A DNA stretch of 64,000 nt from Gordionus sp. m RMFG-2023 (taxonomy: Eukaryota > Nematomorpha > Gordioida > Chordodea > Parachordodidae). Every line of letters begins with the position of its first letter. Within the stretch, counting starts at the first letter, position 1. The notes below the pieces were generated by a model. That model had not been told where the DNA came from, searched no databases, and saw only the letters and a program-made list of their open reading frames with translations. The stretch spans positions 7,819,985 to 7,883,984 of the forward strand of contig NC_088776.1 of assembly GCF_954871325.1 (NCBI RefSeq), read 5' to 3'. Both the position numbers and the translations under genes were made by a program. Positions 30,929-43,189 of the stretch are shown here, piece by piece.

Positions 30929-31488
30929 CTACAATAATGATAATGATACTCAAATTAAAAGAAAACCATGTTTAACTTATTGTCAACCACTTAGATGCTC
31001 TATTAGATGGAATCAATAAATGTTAACTTATCAAAATCAAATAAATTATACTTAATATATTTATACTATTTCTTCCATAATATATCCAGTATATAAACTC
31101 AAACAGCCTTGGATAAGGCTTTTACAGAATGAAATAATTTTTAAAAGAATTCCAATGTGTGACAATATATTTCAAAAAATATCACATTGATGGAAAAAAC
31201 ACATTTGACGCTAACATATAATTCTACATTATCTTCTATTACAAAATAAAAATATTAAATTCAATGGCTAGTTTGGTGTTATTATAATTATGCATTAATT
31301 AATGTTAAATAATAAATGAATTTTTAAAAAAATATGTTATAGATCTGAATAAACACTAATGCTTTGCAGTCCAAGCTATTTTTTTAAAAAAAAATATGCA
31401 GTCTCTTACACAAATTCTTTTAAAGAGATATTTTTAATCACATATTTAAGGTTACATTTATGTATACATATATATATATATAATCTAC

Positions 31489-31617
31489 TTCTGCCTTTGA
31501 TTTGGCTAAAATATCTTCAAAGAAGGATCCATATAACTCACAGTTTGAATCTATTTTGACATTACAAGTGGCCCGCTTAATTTCATCTAAGACATCGCTC
31601 ATGATTTTGAAAATATC
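31489..31617 (-). CDS. internal exon, possibly nucleotidyltransferase-like
   Basis: A 129-nt block, phase 0 at both ends, lies between a GCATTAAG acceptor and a AGAA|GTAGAT donor. It reads DIFKIMSDVLDEIKRATCNV, then KIDSNCELYGSFFEDILAKS. The pattern helix, then xLxLYGSFxxx(L), then a charged run resembles the start of the nucleotidyltransferase fold in non-canonical poly(A) and terminal uridylyl transferases (family pattern: hhGS, then DxD). The expected DxD is not evident within this exon (only E in KAE before the splice; the unspliced frame continues VDY). Treat the family call as tentative; coding status is better supported. Confidence 0.4.
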
Positions 31618-31639
31618 CTTAATGCAAAATAATCGATTT

Positions 31640-32800
31640 CAATAGAGTTGATATAAAAAAAAGTATGTTGATCATCTTGCTCCATAAATTACAAAAGATA
31701 ATTGGTATACAATATTAGTTTAATATCATAAATTAGAAGTCCACAATTAGTAGGCTTTTAAACCACACATCTACTTACCCATTATTTTAAAATTGTTTTA
31801 GTTCACATATTGTTTTAAAAATATTTTTAGCCTGCCCATTCAAAGTATAAATTTTTTTTTAACTTGATGAGCTAAAACCTGATTGCAGACTTGTAAATTA
31901 CATCTTTGATGTAAATAAATATATATAATTCTAAGAACAAATATCACATTAAAAAGAAATTTAAAACATCTGAATCCTTAAACTATATTAATTTAAGTTA
32001 CAAATCTAGATAAATCATAATATAAATATTTATAAAAATGATGTTTTAGATAAAGTTATGCTTCAATATTATATTTGACTAAGCATAAATTTGATAAGTA
32101 TATAAATAGCTATTATGTTATGAGTTATGTTACTTTCAAGACCTTAATAAGAGTATTATAAAACTAAGTTGCATAGTATACAAGATAACTAATTCAATAA
32201 TGAGTATAGTAATACTGTTTGTATATATGCTAATAATGCTTTTAAAATATTTTAAGAAAAAATAAGAATGGTGGAAAGAAATAATTATTGTAACTTTAAA
32301 TGGTCTAATTTTTCGAGTCTGGGCCTAATTATAATAATATTATTTTAAAAATAATACCTAAAATGAATGTAAAATGATGCCTATCATTGGTAAAATAACT
32401 AGAAACTTAATATATATTTAAAACTTATATTTTATTTTAGTCAAGTAATTATACCTTGTTACCTTTATTTTGAATTAACAGCTGATTTTTTTAAAATGCT
32501 TTTTTATGTGAATGTATGCAACAAATTTATGTCCAACAATGCTGAATAAATGTTAGACGTTTGAAACAGGTTCAATATAATAGGTTTCTAACCGTTATTT
32601 TTTTAGACAATTAAGTGAAACTCAATTAAATAGGCATAAATTAACCTATTTTTTTACAAAAATGATAATATTGAAACTTAATTCCATGTCATCTACCGTC
32701 ACATCAAAGTTTATTTTTAAGAAAATGCCTATATACCAAAATTTGTTCACATTTTTCGATAATCATCTTTTTTCATATAATATATATGAGATCAGCAAAT
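31640..32800. other. AT-rich DNA, nothing firm
   Basis: A block of TTACCCATT and GCCTGCCCATT words at 31780-31890 may be a decayed hAT end. The 69-codon plus frame at 32662-32871 has no support beyond being open. Confidence 0.4.
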
Positions 32801-32814
32801 CACGATCCAGTTTT

Positions 32815-33190
32815 CAGGGTTCACCGGATTTCTTTAAAAAAATAATTTTGGTCTTGCTGGGCCAGGCCTAATATTATTTTGAAAATTTCGGACTAGGATG
32901 GGTAGGGGCTTAAATTATTAAATATATCAGTAATTTCAAAATTCTTGTAGGAAACAAGGTGGTAATTTTTTTATTTGTTAGAATATTTTTTCTTACAATA
33001 AAAAATTAAATTTTTCTAAATAAATTCGGGCCGGGTTGTGCGGATAAAGAATTTTTATTTTGAATCAGTCTCTTAGGGGTAAATAAAAAAAATTTGTTTT
33101 GGATCGGGCTGGACAGAAATATTTTTTATAAAATTTGGGGTCAGGTGGGCTAAAAATTAGGCCCGATTCAGGTCATCTGAAAATCCGGAT
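32815..33190. mobile_element. probable MITE with GGGCC subterminal words
   Basis: The left end is CAGGGTTCACCGGATTTC and the right end is GAAAATCCGGATTAAT, loosely inverted. Scattered GGGCCAGG, TCGGGCCGGG, ATCGGGCTGGA and GGCCCGATTCAGG words lie in AT spacers. No target duplication was seen. Confidence 0.45.
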
Positions 33191-34100
33191 TAATTACAAG
33201 ATTCGTCATATTGGTTATTCTCCTTAATAAGAATATTAAATTCATGGGGTTAGAAAGAAATAATTGAGTTGGGACACAATTTTAAAGTGTAGACTTATTT
33301 TGTGTAAATAATGTTATATATTGGGGCCAGGGCATGTTATTTTCATATTAAGAAATATGTACAATTGACATAATATTCTTGTATAAAATAAATTATTATA
33401 ATATTAGAGAATAATAATATAAATTAATAATATTGATTGATTCAATATTAATTAGATTAACCATATTGACAGAAAATTAAACAACGAAAATTTATAATAA
33501 AAATGAATTTGGTATAACTTATAAACTCGGTTTTAAATAAAAATTATCTTATAATACAATAAAAAAAATTTCCTATATTTTTTAAGAAAAAATTAAAAGT
33601 AACAAGTAACTTTTTGCGTTACCGTTACTCAAAAAAAAAAGAAACGCGTTATCGTTACTCGTTACCTCTAAGAGGGTAACTTATGGCATTCCTTTTCTTT
33701 AAAAAATGCTACTTTTTTGATTTTATTTTAAAGCAATAATATAAATACATAAGATAAAAACAGGGAATAATAGGTTACGTTGAGCAATGAATAGATAAAA
33801 AAAAATTAGACGAAAATTTCTAAACTTTTGTTCATTGGGTAATATATCTTAGTAATTTTTCTAGAAGGAAAATACTACGTAGTTGAAGTTTCCAAGAATT
33901 GATTAAACTTGAACGAATTAATGTTTTAATTAATTTTGAATATTTGTATGTTTTGTTGATTATAGCTATCAAGGGTAGATTTTGCCAATATGTCTATGCA
34001 AATGAATTTAATTAAAAAATATTCAAGATTCTTTTAGATTTGTAATTAAATAAGCAAAAAATTTAAACAGGTAAGTTATTAATGAATAATAGTTAAACTT
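33191..34100. other. AT-rich DNA with one hAT-like block
   Basis: 33595-33695 carries CGTTACTC/GTTACC repeats, related to 28320-28410. Nothing else is recognised. Confidence 0.45.
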
Positions 34101-34139
34101 TTAATTTATATACAATTTACAAAAAAAAACGAAGATATT

Positions 34140-34360
34140 TATGTTTCCTTGCTGGGATAAACCTAAATCTAGTTAGAAATTTCTTGAGAGGAAAGGTGAG
34201 GCTAACACTACAACCTTTAAAATTCAGACTTAACTAAAATTCGTGAAGTTTGACCATTAATTTTTCTAGAAAATCAAGTTGACGTTCGAGCAGGTTACGG
34301 GTGAGATTGTTAGGGTGTTATACAAGAAAGGGGATAAAATATGTATTTTGATAATTCTAT
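34140..34360 (+). CDS. possible Argonaute PAZ-proximal exons
   Basis: Two plus-strand blocks join in phase 0 across a clean 74-nt intron (AAAG|GTGAGG at 34195/34196, TTTTTCTAG|AAAATC at 34269/34270). The first ends LAGINLNLVRNFLRGK and the second begins KIKLTFEQVTGEIVRVLYKK. This resembles the junction of linker 1 and PAZ in Argonautes, where a LNID...F region is followed by IKGLKVxxT...RKYRV. The match is short and by eye. The second block either stops at about 34360 or splices at ATAT|GTATTT. The start of the first block is not fixed. The strand is opposite to the MID exons, so it would belong to a different locus. Confidence 0.35.
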
Positions 34361-35399
34361 AATTGTAATTATAAATGTATCTCAAAAGACGGCTCGTGTA
34401 TTTATATTATAATTTATATTTCGGGATAAATTTTGCAAAAGTGAGTGACAATAGTCGTGGACATGCAATCCATTCTTTCTATTTTTGAAAAAAAATAATA
34501 TGAGAGTCGATTTTTTTTTTCTCAAAATTTGGTAATTTAAAAAAATAAAAAATGGTGGAATTTATTTCAAAACTTGACTTTATTTTTTGATTCACGAGGT
34601 ATATATAAATATATATATTTTTAACAAATGGTTTATTTGTACAAATGGATAAAATATTCAATTTATTGGAACAATTTAATTATTCAAGGTAATTTGAATA
34701 ATATTATTCGATTAAATATTAAATAATTTATTATAATATATTTTTTTAAGACATTAAAATAAAAACCCAATTTTATCTAACCCAATTTTGGCTCCAATCG
34801 TTATTTTTTTTAACTTCATGTTTCTATTAATATATACATACGTCCTCTATAACATATAATTACAAAATATAAATTGATCTAAATGAGGTTTTTAGATAAT
34901 TAGAACATCGTTATATATGCTATGGATAAAATATCTGGGATGTAATATTTAACATTTATATCTCACATTTTTTTCTAACTTTTAAAGACTGGATCCTTGA
35001 AATCTTATTTTATATGAATCGCTCACAAGGAACTTAGGATTCATTTATATATTAATCATTAAACTCCTTAGTTAAACCTTGATCCTTCTTGGCGATATTG
35101 ATATCTAGGTTGCGCCAATAATAATTTTCTGAAGGGCTTAATAATTATAAATTCATCAGTATTGCCAGTTACTAACCAAAAACAGAGCTATATAATAGAC
35201 TGTCTATCAGATTTTGAATGGAGATTTAAATATAAATCACATTACAACTTTAAAGCCCAAGTTATCAATAACTTTCATGGCTCGGTTGACAAAATCTTAT
35301 AAAATGTGATGATCATGATAGATCGCATCATTTCAAAAATGTAAATTTACAAATAATAAATGGGAAAATCAAAGTATTATGGTTAATAAATTATAATTC
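34361..35399. other. AT-rich DNA, nothing recognised
   Basis: No continuation of the exon pair above could be identified. The 60-codon minus frame at 34479-34661 is A/T-driven. Confidence 0.45.
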
Positions 35400-35916
35400 G
35401 AGGAAGGTGAATTAATAATAATCAATTTTAATATAAAAGATATCGAATTAGATGAATTATTTCAGGAATTCGTTGCTTTATAATATATATTTATAGATCA
35501 AAATATCAAATTTAGCTCGTGAAAACATATCACATACAAACGCTGATTAAGAGCGCATAGTTTCAATGAAAAATTTCTGGCAGAAAACGTAAATAGTTGA
35601 CTCCATCAGGTTTAGAAGTGGAATTAATGATCAAACAATTTTATTTTTACTTGTATAGATTTTAAGGAATATGTAAAAAAATGATAATTTATTTAACACA
35701 AAATCTTCTGAAAAATATGTACTGATTTTTAAATAATATCTATTTATTAAAAGAAACAATATACGATCATCCTTTATTTTATTGTTGCGTAATGGATATA
35801 TTTATTTAAATAGAGAAATAATCGCCGCTGAAAAAATTAATATTATGTTATAAAATTTTTTTTTGAATTATTGTTAAAATTCTCCCTCTTTTTTTTGAAT
35901 GAATCTGGTAACCCTG
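35400..35916 (+). mobile_element. hAT fragment, right end, CAGGGTTGCCA family
   Basis: It ends in GAATGAATCTGGTAACCCTG at 35916 with CTCCCTC words just inside, the family's right terminus. A remnant of the transposase C-terminus reads ISHTNAD, a stop, then ERIVSMKNFW, like the LPHSNADxERxFS motif of one hAT subfamily. It is inverted relative to, and alignable over about 500 bp with, 38189-38700. Confidence 0.7.
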
Positions 35917-36080
35917 CTTATAAAGATTAAAATATTCTCAATTTCTATTTATTATCGAGTTTTGAAGATTTTTTTAGTTATATTTCCAACAAATGTTATA
36001 CCCAAAAAATTATAGCCCGTTTCATTTAGTATTGCCTTTTAGATTATTTTTTCTAACATCTGTTATGTTACATTCATTTC

Positions 36081-36276
36081 TAGTGTTGTTAAACGGCTCG
36101 TTTTGAGTCGGTTTTTAAAAGCGGTTAACTCAATATTTAGCCAGAAAAGTAAGCCTCGAAACTTTGCTAATAGATTTCTAGACCTTAGTGCCATCTATGA
36201 ACAAAATCTTTAGGCTTGCGTAATATTATTATGGATATGTTGAGTTAGCCGTTTTTAAAATCGGCTCAAAACACTA
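36081..36276. mobile_element. MITE family A, copy 4, best preserved
   Basis: TAGTGTTGTTAAACGGCTCG at the left and CGGCTCAAAACACTA at the right, with a subterminal inverted pair around GCGGTTAACTCAATAT and GTTGAGTTAGCCG. Flanks TTCATTTC and TTTATTTC are a 7-of-8 target duplication, which supports hAT mobilisation. 196 bp, non-coding. Confidence 0.8.
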
Positions 36277-36344
36277 TTTATTTCACAATAAAATATTCAC
36301 TTATATTTAAGAGCGTAGGGTTCCTATTAGATGTCTGAAATGGG

Positions 36345-36550
36345 CAGGTTAATTATAAAGCCGAGAAGTAGTTTCGATTTTTAAAAACGACTCTATTAAA
36401 ATTTTCGCCAAATAAAAATGATGTAAACCTCGGGATTTGGCGAAGTCCAAACTTTTTGCATACGGACAGAATTTACAAGTTTACATAATAATATTTGGGC
36501 TAAAATCCTAATCGGGTCTGTTATTCAAAATCGAGCCGTTTAACAAGGAT
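36345..36550. mobile_element. MITE family A, copy 5
   Basis: Decayed copy 70 bp from copy 4. It has a CGATTTTTAAAAACGACTC-like word, CTCGGGATTTGGCGAA, and a right end of AAAATCGAGCCGTTTAACAA. Confidence 0.55.
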
Positions 36551-36790
36551 ATCGAAATTTTAATGGTAAAAGGGGCTAACCTTCATTTTCTTTAGTAGTT
36601 TCGTTTTTAAATAAAAAAATTGATATCGTTTAATATTTATTATTATGTGTAATTGATTTGTAAACACCTTATAAAACTTGTTCAAATAAATAAGGAGATG
36701 CCAACAAAAAAAACTATATATTATGCGAATTTTATTTCTTCAAAATTTTATTTACAATTTTTGACATTAGCACGAATTATTTCTAATAAA

Positions 36791-38066
36791 ATGAATTATC
36801 AATTTAAATTAATAACGGTCTTGTTGGTGGTTCAAGCTCTAATTTTGTTAGTCAAAGGTATTAAATATATAAAATTGTAATTTAAAAAATATGTATATAT
36901 ACATGTGTGTAGTATTGGGATATGGAATTCATGGATTTTAAATCACGCTACTGATGACGGTTTTTATATTTTAAAAATCTGATTTGATCGAAAATGTTTT
37001 CCAGCATTTATAGATTACCTACATAGTGAATTTCAAAGATATTGCCACAATTTATATATATAGATTCTTTATATAACTTATAATAATCTAAAAAAATTTA
37101 TGCCTAAAATTGTTCTGAAATTCATAGGATAGGTGCTATACACAAGCTGAAATACATTTCCGGTTAAATCGGATTTTAGAAATTTAAAATTCGCCCTGGT
37201 AAATGATTATATTGGGAAACTACCTATCCCCCCATAGATTATATATCCCAATACGATAAAATATATACAGTAAAATAATCCACTCATATTGTTCCATGAG
37301 AAATCTAGAAACTAAATTATTTGTTTATAAAATTGGATTTAAATTTAAAGTATTAAAAGCGAGAAAATATTATAAGAAGGAACGTTTATGAGGGGATTAT
37401 AATAATCTATATTAATATGTACCATATGTTTTTAATGAATATGTTATCAGCTCAGGACTGTTCTTTCAACATAAACAATGTGACTAGGAATAATGCATAT
37501 TACGCAAGAGGACCTGGATTTGTACCTTTAAGTTAGTTTTATAAAATTTAGTCAATTTCTTTAAAAGAATTCAATCTTTTTAGATCCCAATCCTAGCGTA
37601 ATTCTTATTACACGCGACACAGGTGTGTGCACTGCTACAGTCACGACTACGGTATTTGTGAATACCACATACGGGTATAAATTATGTTATTATCCCTTAA
37701 TTTGTAGTTTGAAAGGAGTAATAATTTATTTATGATATTAAAACTCGATTTCTTCACTTTAAAAATAGATTTGATTGATATTAATAATTAAGTATTAACA
37801 TGATTAAAATTATTTTTAGATAAAATTTTAAGGAAACCTCTTTTTTTTAAAAAAAATAAATTATAAAAAATAAAGTGGTTACAACAACTTTGGTTGCTGG
37901 TAGTTTAACAGGAAGCAATGGTAAAATTACTCCCATTCCTGCAACGCTGTTCAAGGATGCAGCTAACAGAATTAATATGAATGTAACTAGAATAGGAGCT
38001 TCCAACATGTATAATTATAATTACGATATTCTTTTGACAGATGCAGCGTCAACAGCGACTATAACA
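36791..38066 (+). CDS. secreted protein gene, four exons recognised
   Basis: Exon 1 (36791-36857) starts with ATG and encodes MNYQFKLITVLLVVQALILL. Spliced to exon 2 (37451-37531) it gives VKAQDC, a typical signal peptide with cleavage before QDC. Exon 2 reads NINNVTRNNAYYARGPGFVP. Exon 3 starts at 37584 (PNPSVILITRDTG); its end is uncertain. The coding-like reading runs on to about 37674 (VCTATVTTTVFVNTTY), but that donor gives the wrong phase, while CACAG|GTGTGT at 37622 is in phase. Exon 4 (37876-38066) has GSLTGSNGKITPIPATLFKD and NMNVTRIGASNMYNYNYDIL and ends at ACA|GTATAT in phase 0. Four N-x-S/T sites (NVT, NTT, NMNVT and similar) fit an extracellular glycoprotein. The last exon was not found; a hAT copy begins 122 bp further on. 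No family is recognised. Confidence 0.65.
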
Positions 38067-38188
38067 GTATATATATTTTTTCATAAAAACAAATATTTTT
38101 GGCAATTAATGTTAAATTGGTTTATATTGACCTTCTTCTATGACAGACATATTTTATAAATTTATATCAAATTATAAATAACATGTTG

Positions 38189-38700
38189 CAGGGTTGCCAG
38201 ATTCATTCAAACCAAAAGCGGGAGAATTAACAATAAATCATAAATTTTTTTATAACATATAGATATTATTTAAAAATCTACATATTTTTTAGAAAGATTT
38301 TGTATTAGATAAATATTTATTTTTATACATATTCCTTAAAATCTATGCAAGTAAAATTAAAATTATGTTTGTTCATTAATTCCATTTCTAAAACTGATAA
38401 AGATAATCGATTACAATCTTTCCGCTGTATCTGATTTGTTTTTGAGTCAAATTCGATATATTATTATTTTGAACTATAAATGTATTTAAAACAAACTTTT
38501 TCAAAATTTTATTTAAACTATATCATTTAGATCAATCGGAAAGATAATTCTGCAGTACAAATACAGATACTCACGATTACTTGAATTCCTCATCCATTAT
38601 TATTACTTTATTTTTAAAGTTAAGGGGGTGTAATTTTGTAATATAATATTTAGAAAATTCATTATTTTATAAATTTGCAGTTACACATACATATATATCA
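38189..38700 (-). mobile_element. hAT fragment, left end, CAGGGTTGCCA family
   Basis: It starts CAGGGTTGCCAGATTCATTC with GCGGGAGAATTAACAATAA just inside, and matches the reverse complement of 35400-35916 over about 500 bp. Its far end was not found. Confidence 0.7.
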
Positions 38701-41700
38701 TTTATACAAATAATTTGTTTATCACTTGAAATTCAAATAATTTAATACCATGACTACTATTTTAATTTAAATCAATATTTTCCTTGCACAGCTAATTTTA
38801 TGGGTAATAGGGTAATATGATTCAAAATAAAATTAATTTTCAACATTGTCTGATTTTCGCACATAACATTTTAATAATTCTATGGAAATTGAAATAATAT
38901 ATCTTTTTTAGTAAATTATAAAAAAAAAAGATGTTTTAATCAAATTCTATATCTCATTTCGTTTGGTGACATATTTTTTTGGGCCTCTTTTTGAATAAAA
39001 CCTTCGACCATAACTAATACGTACATACTCCACTAACCCACATTAAATAAATGGTAAAAGAAGAAAAAAAACCCAAAACTGATATGTATTTGAACTCGGA
39101 TCAGAAATTTTATCAAGTTCAATGAGCTATGAGCAGAGTGTAGAACCGTTAAGTAGAGCGGTTCAGTTCTAGTCAGTTTTAGACTTAAATTCTTCTAGCT
39201 ATTTTGAACAAAATTTTAGTACTTCCTATTATGTAATATTTAAAACACAATTTATTTTCTTTTCATATATTACGTTTTAAACAAAATCAGGGAATAGTAT
39301 AATAATGGTAATATTAAAAATTGTAATAAATTATCGTCCCAAATCAATATACAAAACATATATAAATGCCAGCTGCAACAAAAATTATATCGATTTCCGA
39401 TTTATAAATTCATATAGGTTCTTTTCGGTTTGTCCCGGTTTTTACAAGATTTGATTTTTTTTTAAATTAAACAATAAAAAAAATATAAAGTTAGGCCTAA
39501 TTCAAACTATAGACTGTTTCCATGGTAAGCTCAGCAAATATTGGAAAATTAGTATTTAAACGTTAAGTAGCTTGACTGCTCAATAGCTCCAATTAGGTCG
39601 CACTCCCAATTTTTAGCATGCGCGATTCGCTCAAGCGAAAAGGAATTAATAGTTAGCGAAAACTAAATGATCCATCTCAGCGTTAATAAATATACTTAAA
39701 CCAATGTCGTGATTTCACCATTTTCGATCAATTATTTCTACCTTTTTTTAGCTTAAGTAAATTGCGTAGCGAATAATTTAGCATCGCCAGAGGCTAATCG
39801 TGTTTTACTATATGTAGTCTTAGCTTGATTTATTTAATATAATTATAAAAACTTGAATTTAAAATATCAAATTAAGTAACGTATGCACAATTTATTCTTT
39901 TTAAAAAATATTTTTCAATTATATCATTTAAAATATATCCGTTTTAAAGAAATAGAGAATCATTTAAACCATAACAGTTCTTCTTTATATTTTTTATAGA
40001 TTTGATTTTAACGATTATACGATTAAAATTATGACGGTTTATTATGGTTTAATTGATACTATTGTTCATGAGTACTGGTGTTAATTTGCTTGATCTTAAA
40101 ATTTAAGACCCAATTTGGTTCTCAGCTCAGGCCAGCTCTGAGCACGAACCCTGAACACAGACCCGTGGTTACGGGATTCAGATGTATAATGTTATTCCAA
40201 ATAGTTCAAATAAAAATTATTCACCATAAGTATAGAAACAGTAAAACGTAACTTAATGGTGTTTTCTGGGGTTATAGAATATAGCCCATGAGAATTTTTA
40301 TAATTATGATTTCAGGACTCAAAAATTTTTAATATAATAATGTGATATTTCAATGTAAATTTATTCACCTGCTCTGCTGCCATATATAATCTTTTATTAA
40401 CTCCACTAAACGAAAACTAAGAAAATTATAAATTAAAGATTCGTTTATCATTTTATTCTATATTAATCTCATTTTTTTAATCATTTAAATATTTGTTTAA
40501 ATAGGGGTGCTTTTGATCGGAGTCTGTTTGATCTAGCCATTTTTTCTCTTCCAAACTATATTAAATTCTTCCGTTTTATTTATAATTTTGAAGATTTTTT
40601 TTTTTAGTTATTTATATAGAAATTTTCAAAGAAAATATTTTTTATTCCATTCAACTTTCACTATAATTTTAAAAAAGAATTATTAAAATAATGTTTATAT
40701 TTTGAAGTTAGTTTATTAATTATTATTTTTCGGCGTTGTGATGATTTAATGAAAACATGTTGACGATTAACTTAAAAATAAATCACATTCAGAAAAAATA
40801 TTTTGTTTGCAAAAATAATTAAAATATAACACATTTAATTTACTTTTAAAAACTTGAAAGAAAATGTTGAGAAAAACATAATTATTTTTTAAAAACTACC
40901 AGTAATTTAACTTAAATTAAAACTTCTAATAATACCTTTGTAAATTTGTGACAATTTTAATTTTAAACTTCTTCAAATCAAATAACAAAATGCATATAAT
41001 CGGAGGCAAACTCCTCAATTACTTGCCTTTTGTTTAATCTCACTAATTATTATAATTAAAATACGAATGCTATGATAGTATTACGAATATTTTTTGATAT
41101 TAAGAGTTTTTAACATTATAATTGAAAACATGTGTTTTAAATTTGTTGAAAAGTTTCCATTACTACTGAAATTTAAAAAAAAAGGAAATAAAATAATTTT
41201 CATCAAATTTGTAATTATAACTTTTCCAACGAGAGTGTTGTTTATTGTATAATACATTATGTAATATATTTTCCTCTCGCTAACCCGCAATTAATAAGTA
41301 ATTACTATATTTTAATCCTGCTAAAAAATCGGTATGACCAAATGTTTATAGCCGAAAGCTATAACTGTGGCTTTGGGGTTATTCTTAAAAAAGATATTTG
41401 GAAGAAATTAATATAAATTAAAACGCCTTAATGTTAACGGATTTTCTTCGGCAAACGCCTGGTGATTGAGCCGAGTTAGCCTGTATTTAGCCAATACCCA
41501 ATTATAACAATTACACGCACTATATAAAAAGTATAAATTGAAGATTTTTATATATTTTGACTTCAGAATAGGCAGGACAAAAAGAGGCTTGTTTAAACCC
41601 CCCCCCCTCCCCCAACCCAAATAATGCCGATTCCAAATGTATTCTAAATATTCCATTCAAGCTCAATCTTACCGAGTTTAGGAACTATTGTTACCAAATG

Positions 41701-43180
41701 TACTTGTCCAAGATACATTTCTAAAATTGGAAAAAAAACAATACGTGTTTAAAAAATAGTGATGAGATTAAATAAATCCGGCCAGAAAGTTCGTTTTTTG
41801 CTAATAGCGGAAATTATTTTAAAACGCAAAAAAAAGAATGGATTTATATTTTGATTTAAAAATTTCAAATGAGGAAAATAATTTCTAATATGAAATTAAA
41901 GAAAAATTTAAATTCTTATTAGATGTATTTTATTCATTATATCATGTAGGTGCATTATAAAATAGAAAAATAAATATTTTTTAATCTTTTATATAATTAA
42001 ATTAAAATAAATATTTATTAAATAAAGATTTCACAAGTCATTTTCGAAACTCTATTATAAAGAAAGGTAAATTTAATAGAAAATAAAATAAACAACGAAA
42101 AAATAAGTTAAAAAAATTATCATAATTTAAGTTTTACCCAAAAGGAATTGTGCATTTTTTAATTCATTCAAAAAGTCTTAAAAAAACTTAGTCATAAAAA
42201 TAAATTTCAAAGAAAGATTATTTTAAATTTTTTTTATAAATTGAAAATTGGGTTATGAATAAAAACATTGCTAAAAAGGAATTAATCATAATCAAACAAA
42301 ATTTTATTATATAATCTTTACCAATTATTACACATTAGGTTGAAATTTGTCCCACATAAAAAAGGACCTTTAATACACGGTGAGGCATATTTCATCCGGA
42401 AGGATTTTATTTTAGTTATTATAAAGATGTTATGAATATATCCCATATAAAAAATAGTATTATTTATGTTTATTTAAATATTTCCGCGAGCAAAAAGTTT
42501 CTTATTTTATCATTTCTGTCTTTCCATTTTGTTTTTTTCCTAATTTTTTTTAATCTACTTTAATTGAATTCTCGTATATTTGGAAATTTATAAATTCTAT
42601 ATATTTATCATAAATATCAATAATTTTAAAAATGATCACATATTCTTTTCGACAGTTACAAAAAAAGTATCCGAGGATTTAATGTCCCGCTGTGCAATAA
42701 TGCTTATTTTATATTTATTTTTTATAAATTCTTATGTTTTCGAAAAAATTAGTAAAATTTAAAATTTTTTTTAGTCTGATATTTGGTCTAGCGAAGACGT
42801 CATTTGAAATTTATTCAGGAGAAATCGAGGATGGCCCGATTGAATTAAATATTATTTTGTAATTTTTATATTAAATATCAAAAAAATATTTATAAAATAA
42901 GCTCAGTCATTATTTTATTAAAGTTTTTATAGGTTAGCAATAGAGAGTTTTTTTAAATTTTGAAATGTAGCAAAAAAAGGTTAATAAAAAAAAATATTTA
43001 TTAGCTTATTACAACTCAAAATATATATTTCAATTTTAAAATTTAACAAATATATATCCATAATTAATATTTATATTTTTGAGTTTAAATATATGTGGAA
43101 AATCTAAAAATTACAAAATAATGATAGGTGTCTTTGATATTTAATTTCTGAGTATGTTTAGAATCGTAAAATAATAGAAA
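38701..43180. other. AT-rich DNA, few hints
   Basis: 39130-39450 has GAACCG/CGGTTC words like 4250-4440 (decayed hAT ends). 39570-39800 has AGCGAA/TTCGCT words of similar style. 40100-40180 is a GC-richer block ending near CGAACCCTGAACACAGACCC. 41590-41612 is a C-rich run overlapping a weak minus frame. 42690-42762 holds a short plus frame starting MSRCAIMLILYLFFINSYVF, signal-peptide-like, and 42774-42862 has LAKTSFEIYSGEIEDGPIEL after a good acceptor; the phases do not join. None is firm enough to call a gene. Confidence 0.35.
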
Positions 43181-43189
43181 ACTTGTAAG

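Noticed and set aside
28320-33695. One 5.4-kb hAT element between the two CGTTACT blocks
   Set aside because: The blocks are not clearly inverted termini and no target duplication was found. They are more likely separate solo ends.
41408-41656. 82-codon minus frame
   Set aside because: It crosses a C-rich homopolymer run and has no splice or family evidence. The last part (LAKYRLTRLNHQAFAEENPL) is protein-like but could not be supported further.
42690-42862. Two-exon secreted peptide gene with a 23-bp intron
   Set aside because: The signal-like start and the following block do not join in phase, and the intron would be far too short for an animal.
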